Source of the DNA: Desulfobacterales bacterium HSG16
Lineage (GTDB): Bacteria; Desulfobacterota; Desulfobacteria; Desulfobacterales; HSG16
Assembly: GCA_030377965.1 (NCBI GenBank)
Contig: JAUCGE010000003.1
Span: 1-64,000, forward strand
Direction of reading: 5' to 3'
DNA: 64,000 nt
The notes beneath the pieces are model-generated. The model did not search any database, was not told where the DNA came from, and saw only the letters and a list, made by a program, of their open reading frames with translations. The translations under genes and the position numbers were made by a program. Below, piece after piece: positions 58,049 through 64,000 of the stretch (position 1 is its first letter; each line of letters begins with the position of its first letter).

Positions 58049-59014
58049 CTAAAAAAAGATAACTTCTTCATCATCATCTTGCTCTGAATCAGCTGCTGTC
58101 AATGCTGCCTGTTTTTCTTCCTCTCCAATTTCAACCAGATCATCTTTTACGACACCTGCAATGTCCAGGCCATTCAGGTCATCCATGACCGATGACAGAA
58201 TGTTGATAGTATATTCGGATAATTCATTGCATATATCTTCGCATTGGAGATTTACGACTATTGCGTTTATTTCATCACCTACCGAAGAGGATTCTCCCAG
58301 AGTGCTGTCCATAAGGGAATTCAATTGAACAAAAGAATCGACCAGTGATAAAATGAGATCCTGTAAAAGCAGCATTGTGGACTGCATAAAACTGGATTCA
58401 ATATTGATCGCATCTTTCAAAGACGCAACAACAGAATTCCCGTCAGACTCTGCTGATTCACCCGGTTGTCCCGTCATCATCGCCATTATTTTGTCGAGCC
58501 TGGCCAGATCTTCCTGCTTTTGTGCAGTAATAAGTGATAACTGCTCCATTACATCTTTAATCAGTTGTTCATATCTTTTTCGGGTTTCTTCCGCTGAAGC
58601 CTTACCGGGTTTTTTCCCCATTATATTCTTGACCAGACTCAACGAAATTTTTATGCCCATAAGATCCAGGATTTCCCTGGTTTTGCCTGTGGTCTTATGC
58701 AATCGTTCAATCAGGTTCGAAAACTGCCGTATCGAATCTTCCGTTGCCCCCCCAATTTTGTCGCTCCCGGAAATATGCAGGTTCTTTATCCGCTCGACCT
58801 TAGCAGCTACATCCCGATATATTTTCAAAATTCTATCTTGATCTTCTGACAGGTCAACAGATTTGTCAGGAATTACATGAGAATCTTCCTGATGCCCGGA
58901 TTTATGATCAGCGCCTGCCTGCATCCTTCTCCCTGCCACATAGAACAAGACCAGCCCCAGCAAGAAAAACAGGATATTAAATGTGGTCATTATTATGGTC
59001 ATTATATTCGTCAC
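58049..59014 (-). CDS. Membrane-anchored helical protein, CheZ-like
   Basis: The 321-residue product has one N-terminal membrane helix (about 8-27, FNILFFLLGLVLFYVAG), then is almost all helical and cytoplasmic. Near residues 255-275 it reads VVNLQCEDICNELSEYTINI, which aligns with the helix holding DxxxQ in CheZ and with LQFQDVINQ of the MCP here, but with Glu in the Gln position. The C-terminus is DDDEEVIFF, like the tail of the MCP. I infer a CheY-binding or phosphatase role; no named family is certain. Confidence 0.6.
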   Translation of the reverse strand: MTNIMTIIMTTFNILFFLLGLVLFYVAGRRMQAGADHKSGHQEDSHVIPDKSVDLSEDQDRILKIYRDVAAKVERIKNLHISGSDKIGGATEDSIRQFSNLIERLHKTTGKTREILDLMGIKISLSLVKNIMGKKPGKASAEETRKRYEQLIKDVMEQLSLITAQKQEDLARLDKIMAMMTGQPGESAESDGNSVVASLKDAINIESSFMQSTMLLLQDLILSLVDSFVQLNSLMDSTLGESSSVGDEINAIVVNLQCEDICNELSEYTINILSSVMDDLNGLDIAGVVKDDLVEIGEEEKQAALTAADSEQDDDEEVIFF

Positions 59015-59031
59015 TTCCTTCTATTCCTGCT

Positions 59032-60021
59032 TCACTTCACAACAAGAACAGTTGCATCGTCATAATTTTTGGCATATCCAGTAAAAATATAGTTACTTAT
59101 CTCCTGAGGTGACTTTCTCAGCAGACCTTGCTCAATCTCAAATTTATTAGATATCCCATCAGAAAACATCACAATGCATGAGTTTTTTGAATAAGGATAT
59201 ACATTTATACGTGCGTTTTCCATGATAAGACCCATAGTTCCGTTGGTACAGACTGGTTTGATGGGAGAAGGGGTTCCATAGACCCTGGTTTCCACATTAC
59301 CGATGCTGACATGCTGAAAATTATTTGTTTTGAAATCAATCATACCTATTGACATGGCGGCCCCCCTTGATCCTTTCAAACCCTCATGACACCGTTTAAT
59401 AATGGATAGAAGCGAGTCCTGAAAATTGTTTTCAAGAATGTTGAGAGCATGCTTGGCAACCTGATGAGCGTGAAAACCATGCCCAAGTGCATCAATCACG
59501 CTGAAAATGACATAGGACGGAAGATGTTTGAAAAAATAGTCGTCACCTGACACTGTTTCTCCCAGCTTGGGTTTGGAAAGCACCGAACAGTGTTTTTTCG
59601 ATTTGTAATCTGTTTTGATCCATTTTTTTGAACGGATAACAGTTCCTCTGCCCTTACCTGTCTTGAATTCAAGCTCATCCATGAGCCTTTTCACACCAGA
59701 AAGACCAATTCCAAGGGTGTTTGTGCTTGATATACCGTCTTTTATCATAGCCTCGACATTGTCCATTCCAGCCCCCTGATCTCGTGCTGTTATCTCAATG
59801 CCTCTGACATACCCATCTTTCACAGACTGAAAAAGCATGCTTCCTCTGCCGCCCGCATGTTTGATAATATTGGTTCCCAGTTCTGAAATGACAATCTCAA
59901 TCTCAGCTACACCAATTTCACCAAAACCTGTGGCAAAAGCAATTTTTTTGCCAAGCAGCCTGGCTTTGATGACATCTGTTTCATTGTTAATAGCAATTTT
60001 GCTCTTATTTGTCACAACCAT
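59032..60021 (-). CDS. RsbT-like kinase fused to PP2C phosphatase
   Basis: The 329-residue protein joins two enzymes. Residues 1-135 are a GHKL ATPase of the RsbT type (EIVISELGTNIIKHAGGRGS, ARDQGAGMDN, GIGLSGVKRLMDE). Residues about 145-329 are a SpoIIE/RsbX-type PP2C (GDDYFFKHLPSYVIFSVIDA with LGHGFHAHQVAKHAL, and MFSDGISNKF, NYDDATVLVV). In stressosomes RsbT phosphorylates RsbR and RsbS and RsbX reverses this. It overlaps the rsbT gene by 10 bases. Confidence 0.9.
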   Translation of the reverse strand: MVVTNKSKIAINNETDVIKARLLGKKIAFATGFGEIGVAEIEIVISELGTNIIKHAGGRGSMLFQSVKDGYVRGIEITARDQGAGMDNVEAMIKDGISSTNTLGIGLSGVKRLMDELEFKTGKGRGTVIRSKKWIKTDYKSKKHCSVLSKPKLGETVSGDDYFFKHLPSYVIFSVIDALGHGFHAHQVAKHALNILENNFQDSLLSIIKRCHEGLKGSRGAAMSIGMIDFKTNNFQHVSIGNVETRVYGTPSPIKPVCTNGTMGLIMENARINVYPYSKNSCIVMFSDGISNKFEIEQGLLRKSPQEISNYIFTGYAKNYDDATVLVVK

Positions 60022-60431
60022 TCGATTATGGATATACTTGTCCCTTTCCCTGGAACAGACTCGATTTTAAACTCATTGCAAAGTTTTTTTGCGCCTCCCA
60101 GCCCCAGGCCCAGGGAGTTTGCCGTGCTGAATCCCTCCTGCATGGCTTCGTCAATATTCTGTATCCCCGGGCCTTTGTCCTCAAATATACATTTCAATCC
60201 CCTGGTCTTTCTTTTTCCATCAACCTGAAACAAAGTCATTTTTCCCTGGCCTGCATGGGTAACCATATTTCTGGCAAGCTCCGATACAGCTGTGACAATT
60301 CGTGTCTGAGCAAGTAAGGAAAAACACATTTCTCCCATTAAAAATTTGACTTTCTGCCGTGCAAGAATGATATCTTCGAAATTTGAGATCATTATTTCAA
60401 AAGATTCGCTATTCTGTCTTGAATTTGGCAT
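60012..60431 (-). CDS. rsbT: RsbT-like serine/threonine protein kinase
   Basis: The 139-residue GHKL protein starts at the ATG after AAGGGAGGTCTC. The N-box reads VSELARNMVTHAGQGKM, then EDKGPGIQNIDEAMQEG and GLGLGGAKKLCNEF. RsbT phosphorylates RsbS and RsbR in the stressosome and is released to activate a partner phosphatase. It overlaps rsbS by 23 bases, the standard R-S-T gene order. Confidence 0.92.
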   Translation of the reverse strand: MPNSRQNSESFEIMISNFEDIILARQKVKFLMGEMCFSLLAQTRIVTAVSELARNMVTHAGQGKMTLFQVDGKRKTRGLKCIFEDKGPGIQNIDEAMQEGFSTANSLGLGLGGAKKLCNEFKIESVPGKGTSISIIEWL

Positions 60432-60810
60432 GAGACCTCCCTTGCAGAAAACGGTTCGAAACCATAGTCTCCAAAAGGGCCAGACCATCTTCAATGTTGA
60501 GTGCTGTGTGAAGATCCTGCATTTTCAACCCGAGTTGTATCAATGTTAGGACAACCTCTTTTTTCATGCCCACAAGAACCGTTTCGGTTCCCATGAGCCT
60601 GACCATTTTAGCGGTTTCCACTAAAAGCCTTCCAAGGAAGCTGTCAACAATATTTACGGCAGAAACATCAATCAACAGACCTTTTACGCCTGTACGCTCT
60701 ATCCTTCTTAATATTTCTGTCTGAAGTTCCCTGGCCGCATTGTCATGAAGCTCTGTTTGAATCGGAACAATGATATTATTACCAATTTTCAGAATCGTAA
60801 CGTCTCCCAT
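60409..60810 (-). CDS. rsbS: RsbS-like STAS antagonist
   Basis: The 133-residue STAS protein has VNIVDSFLGRLLVETAKMVR with Ser in the RsbS phosphorylation position, and the segment VLVGMKKEVVLTLIQLGLK, as in RsbS. It binds RsbT and, with RsbR, makes the icosahedral core. It lies between rsbR (18 bases upstream) and rsbT. Confidence 0.92.
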   Translation of the reverse strand: MGDVTILKIGNNIIVPIQTELHDNAARELQTEILRRIERTGVKGLLIDVSAVNIVDSFLGRLLVETAKMVRLMGTETVLVGMKKEVVLTLIQLGLKMQDLHTALNIEDGLALLETMVSNRFLQGRSHAKFKTE

Positions 60811-60828
60811 ATCTCATTTCCCCCTGAT

Positions 60829-61665
60829 TCAGTGCATCTGTTGATCAGTCAGTTCAAGGGCGAGCTGAAGGCCGTCTGCCATCGTTGTTCTGGTGACAAC
60901 TCCGCCAAGATCGACACCAAGTTGTACCAGAGTCTGAGCAATCCTTGCCCTGACACCTGTGATTATACATTCTGCTCCCATGAGTTGCGCTGCTGAAGCT
61001 GCTGTTATCAGGTGTCTTGCCACCAGAGTGTCTACAACTGGAATGCCTGAAATATCGAGAATAGCCACTTTAGATTGACTGTTTTCCAGAGCTTCAAGAA
61101 GTATTTCCATCATCATCTGAGTTCGTTCACTGTCAAGCATTCCGATCAGAGGAATCATTATAATTCTGTCCCAAACTTTGACAACAGGAACTGAAACCTC
61201 CTTGAATGCCTGCTGCTGCTCATTAATAATTTCTTCCCTTGACTCCAGATATGTTTCAAAAGTATTGATTCCAAGCAGATCAATTAACTGGTTAACTGCC
61301 ATAATGGCATCGGCAAGTTTTTTTTCATCAAATTCATCCTGGAGAACCGGAAATATCGAATTTTTCATGGAAAACACGAAAATAGCGGTTTCGGAAGGTG
61401 TGATGTTCTGAAGAGTCATTTTACGGCTCATGGCTGCAAGTATCTTCAATACCTTCTGATAGGAGTCATTAGCCTGATCGTCCTGGTCCGGCATGACATT
61501 AATGAAATGCCCCAGAATATCCAGAGTCATTTGTTTTGTTTCATCAATACCCACGGCTTCCACAAGAGATCTGGCGCGAAGGATGAGCTGCTTGTTCCAC
61601 AACTCAAAAATTTTCTCCCGGTGTTTTGATAAAAGTAACGATACTTCTTTGTTCAATGCTTTCAT
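60829..61665 (-). CDS. rsbR: RsbR-like stressosome scaffold/sensor
   Basis: The 278-residue protein has a helical N-terminal domain (KALNKEVSLLLSKHREKIFE) of the RsbRD type rather than a globin, and a C-terminal STAS domain (about 160-270) with SGIPVVDTLVARHLITAASA carrying the DT phospho-site and IITGVRARIAQTLVQLGVDL, then TRTTMADGL. It would form the stressosome core with RsbS and present the sensory turret. What it senses is not evident. Confidence 0.92.
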   Translation of the reverse strand: MKALNKEVSLLLSKHREKIFELWNKQLILRARSLVEAVGIDETKQMTLDILGHFINVMPDQDDQANDSYQKVLKILAAMSRKMTLQNITPSETAIFVFSMKNSIFPVLQDEFDEKKLADAIMAVNQLIDLLGINTFETYLESREEIINEQQQAFKEVSVPVVKVWDRIIMIPLIGMLDSERTQMMMEILLEALENSQSKVAILDISGIPVVDTLVARHLITAASAAQLMGAECIITGVRARIAQTLVQLGVDLGGVVTRTTMADGLQLALELTDQQMH

Positions 61666-61776
61666 TTACACGATCCTCCCCTGTATCCAGATATTTGCAT
61701 TTTTGTTATTAAAAGCTTCATTGGTTTTGAAGCTGTATTTGATTAATAGGCTTATCGTTAAGTCTATCCAATTATT

Positions 61777-62610
61777 TTATTTGTAATAGACAATATAGCC
61801 GCCTGCTCTTTTGAGCTTGAAAGCTGTGCTGATTCTTCCCGGAGACTCGCTGGAACCCAGGAAGACATAGCCGCCCTCGTTGAGGGCAACATAAAATTGA
61901 TCCACCAGGCGCTTTCTTGAAATATCATCAAAATATATTAACAGATTCCTGCAGAAAATAAAATCAAATCCTCTTTTTTTTCTTATTTCTTTTTTTTCAG
62001 AAAGATTTACATGTTCAAACTGCACCATTTTCTTGACTTTTTTTTGCAGAACATATGATTCGCTATCTTTTTTTATAAAATAGCGGTCAAGGTATTCCTG
62101 GGGTACATCTCTCAAGCTCCTTTTCCCATAAACCGCTTGTTTTGCCTTACTGAGAACCGTCAAGTCTATGTCGTTTGCAATAATCTCGATCTTCCAGGTG
62201 GAAAAATAATTAAGCATTTCAAGCAGGATGATGGCTATGGTATAAGGCTCTTCGCCTGTTGAACATCCAGCAGACCAGATTCGGATTGTATTATCTTTTA
62301 CAGCGTTTTTTTTCTTTTCGACTTCGGACAGGCAATGTTCGGCAAATGCCTGCAATTGAGGGAAATCTCGAAAAAAATAGGTTTCGTTTATGGTCAGAAG
62401 ATCAGTCAGCTTCTGGAATTCCTGATTGACAGGATCTGCAAATCTGAGCATCCGGATGTATTCCGCAACCGTCTCTACGCCCAGTTCATCTATTCTTTTC
62501 CCGATTCGCTTTGAAATAAAATAGAGCTTTCTGGACTCAAAACGTATCCCTGTCTTTTTGTAGATAAAATCGCTCAGAGTATCAAATTCTTCGGCTGTAA
62601 TATTTGCCAC
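61777..62610 (-). CDS. cheR: Chemotaxis protein methyltransferase CheR
   Basis: The 277-residue enzyme uses SAM to methylate glutamates of MCPs. The N-terminal helical domain is followed by LLTINETYFFRDFPQLQAF, the SAM motif IWSAGCSTGEEPYTIA and FIFCRNLLIYFD. No pentapeptide-tethered TPR is present. It lies 111 bases upstream of rsbR; that gap contains the only clear break in the run from cheB to cheA where a new promoter might lie. Confidence 0.96.
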   Translation of the reverse strand: MANITAEEFDTLSDFIYKKTGIRFESRKLYFISKRIGKRIDELGVETVAEYIRMLRFADPVNQEFQKLTDLLTINETYFFRDFPQLQAFAEHCLSEVEKKKNAVKDNTIRIWSAGCSTGEEPYTIAIILLEMLNYFSTWKIEIIANDIDLTVLSKAKQAVYGKRSLRDVPQEYLDRYFIKKDSESYVLQKKVKKMVQFEHVNLSEKKEIRKKRGFDFIFCRNLLIYFDDISRKRLVDQFYVALNEGGYVFLGSSESPGRISTAFKLKRAGGYIVYYK

Positions 62611-62666
62611 GCAATCTCCCTTGGAATTGAAAACTGAAAATCGTTTGAATTTTCAGTTGACAATCA

Positions 62667-63533
62667 TCAGTCCATAAGTTCTTCACATAATAAACGCAGT
62701 TCGTCATTTTCCGTTGCCTGCATAATTTTTCCCATTATTTCAAGCACACAATCTTCCTTTATGAATTCTTCATAAATCCTGTCTGCCTGCTCAATTGCGT
62801 AAACAATGTCTTCTGCATAGATATTGATATCAGCTATCGTATTGACAATGCTACACAATGATTCCGCATCGCCGGTCTTTGATGAAAGGCGTATCATATG
62901 GGGAAGATAGAGAGGGTCCATCAGAGAAAAATCCCCGTATGGGGCCAGAATTGAAACAAAGTCTTCGGCATCTGTTTTCCGGCATTCGATCTGACAGAGC
63001 ATCTCCAGTATGGCTGTTCGCAGCATGGCCTCTGTTTCGTTGGAAAAAATTTCAAGCATTATTTCAACACTTTCCCTGTCTTCCAGACGGCCAAGATATT
63101 CTACTGCCGTTATTTTCACATTTACTGACGGATCACGCAGACCTTTCCGAATAGCTGGTAATGCACCAGGAACCCCGGTTGCAAAGAGAGCGTCAAGGAT
63201 AAGCTTTCTCACTTCTCCATCAGCATGATCCATGTGCGACTCCAGAAAAAAGATAGCCTCATTACCTTCAGATCCGAATATATCAATGGTGGAATTTCTT
63301 AAATATGGGTCAGAGGAGCTGAACAAGTCAAAAATTTTTTCATAATTCCCGGAGCATGACAGATTGTTGAGAGAAAATACTATAGCATCTCTTACCGCCT
63401 GAGACCCTTCGATCTGAAGCCGGTCTATGAGGTGTATCGACATATTGGGATTTTTTGTTTCTGCAATATCCTGGGCTGCGTAAATTCTCTCCGTTTCATC
63501 GGGATCATTCAACGCCTTTGCAAATTCATCCAT
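62667..63533 (-). CDS. HEAT-repeat protein between cheB and cheR
   Basis: The 288-residue protein is built of HEAT repeats (for example DPDETERIYAAQDIAETKNP, SQAVRDAIVFSLNNLS, LRNSTIDIFGSEGNEAI, LRDPSVNVKITAVEYLGRLE) across at least residues 8-200. Such proteins act as scaffolds. HEAT proteins are found in some chemosensory operons of Deltaproteobacteria; the partner here is unknown. It has no signal peptide. Confidence 0.85.
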   Translation of the reverse strand: MDEFAKALNDPDETERIYAAQDIAETKNPNMSIHLIDRLQIEGSQAVRDAIVFSLNNLSCSGNYEKIFDLFSSSDPYLRNSTIDIFGSEGNEAIFFLESHMDHADGEVRKLILDALFATGVPGALPAIRKGLRDPSVNVKITAVEYLGRLEDRESVEIMLEIFSNETEAMLRTAILEMLCQIECRKTDAEDFVSILAPYGDFSLMDPLYLPHMIRLSSKTGDAESLCSIVNTIADINIYAEDIVYAIEQADRIYEEFIKEDCVLEIMGKIMQATENDELRLLCEELMD

Positions 63534-63562
63534 TATATATAGCCTCCGATTATCAACTCAGC

Positions 63563-64000
63563 CTATCCCACAGCTTTTATAATTTTGTCTGCAATTTCCC
63601 AGCTAGGCACAACAATCTCGGCTCCGCCTCTCTGGATAGCCTCATTGGGCATTCCGAATACAATTGCACTTTCTTCACTTTCCGCAATGGTAATGCCCCC
63701 CGCATCTCTGATTTTAACCATGCCGTCCGCTCCGTCTGCTCCCATGCCTGTCATCAATACTCCAATTGTGTCCTGTCCGAAAACGTCAGCAACCGAATTC
63801 ATCATAATATCTACGGAAGGCATGAAAGTATGATGGGGCCTTCTTGGTGCCCTGATTACAATCTTTCCATTCAGTTTCCGGAACAGTATCATATGATGCC
63901 CTCCCTTTGCCAGATATATTTTTCCAGGTTCCACAATCATTCCAAGATCGGTTTCCATGCATTGCATGGAGCTGTGTGCATCAATTCTCTGTGCATAGGT
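63563..64000 (-). CDS. cheB: Chemotaxis methylesterase CheB, C-terminal part
   Basis: The frame is open to the window edge, so the start and the receiver domain, if any, lie outside. The 145 residues seen are the C-terminal part of the CheB catalytic domain: GMIVEPGKIYLAKGGHHMIL, HHTFMPSVDIMMNSVADVFG, LMTGMGADGADGMVKI with the catalytic Asp, and AESEESAIVFGMPNEAI. CheB removes methyl groups placed by CheR, encoded two genes downstream. Confidence 0.93.
   Translation of the reverse strand, partial: TYAQRIDAHSSMQCMETDLGMIVEPGKIYLAKGGHHMILFRKLNGKIVIRAPRRPHHTFMPSVDIMMNSVADVFGQDTIGVLMTGMGADGADGMVKIRDAGGITIAESEESAIVFGMPNEAIQRGGAEIVVPSWEIADKIIKAVG

Overview
The window is most likely a chromosome segment of a Deltaproteobacterium (Desulfobacterota), of the kind seen in sulfate-reducing Desulfobacteraceae and relatives. 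This is inferred from the style of the ribosomal proteins and of the chemosensory and arginine genes, from moderate GC, and from the order tRNA-Thr/Tyr/Gly/Thr - tuf - rpmG - tRNA-Trp - secE - nusG. No 16S gene or other species marker is present.

Region 1 (about 130-31,750, + strand) is one almost unbroken transcription and translation superoperon: five tRNA genes, two tuf genes, secE-nusG, rplKAJL, rpoBC, rpsL-rpsG, the S10, spc and alpha ribosomal clusters, secY, infA, rpmJ, rpoA and rplQ, closed by a strong intrinsic terminator. fusA is missing between rpsG and tuf, and adk and map are missing between secY and infA. Several conserved leader hairpins can be seen (an L10 leader, an rplL-rpoB attenuator, an rpoB-rpoC hairpin and a perfect sigma70-type promoter before rpsL). 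The most striking object is rpoC: its product (1508 aa) carries an internal duplication of about 42 residues followed directly by an inserted parvulin-like (PpiC/rotamase) domain of about 95 residues, in the part of beta' that precedes the secondary-channel rim helices.

Region 2 (31,838-41,231) is a mixed accessory block: a DUF4384-type lipoprotein, a plant-type dapB, a HIT protein, a cold-shock protein with a structured leader, a YiiX-like amidase, a Cys-rich DUF3795-like protein, a FlK-like thioesterase, a HAD phosphatase, a repeat-bearing PD-(D/E)XK-like protein with a nearby gene remnant and palindromic repeat, a methyltransferase and a WYL regulator.

Region 3 (41,286-46,605, - strand) is an ornithine/citrulline catabolic operon: GntR regulator, ornithine aminotransferase, ornithine carbamoyltransferase, a COG2403-type GTPase and carbamate kinase. 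No arginine deiminase is present. It is followed by small genes of unknown role.

Region 4 (about 48,360-64,000, - strand) is a long signalling locus in transcription order cheB (cut by the edge), HEAT protein, cheR, rsbR, rsbS, rsbT, an rsbT-PP2C fusion, a membrane-anchored CheZ-like protein, cheY, STAS, cheY, cheY, cheA, a sensorless membrane MCP, a V4R sensor protein, a HAMP-SpoIIE phosphatase, and then a short unknown gene, a tandem V4R-like protein and another unknown. It places a complete stressosome core (R-S-T plus a PP2C) inside a chemosensory operon. That arrangement and the rpoC insertion are the two best candidates for undescribed biology here.
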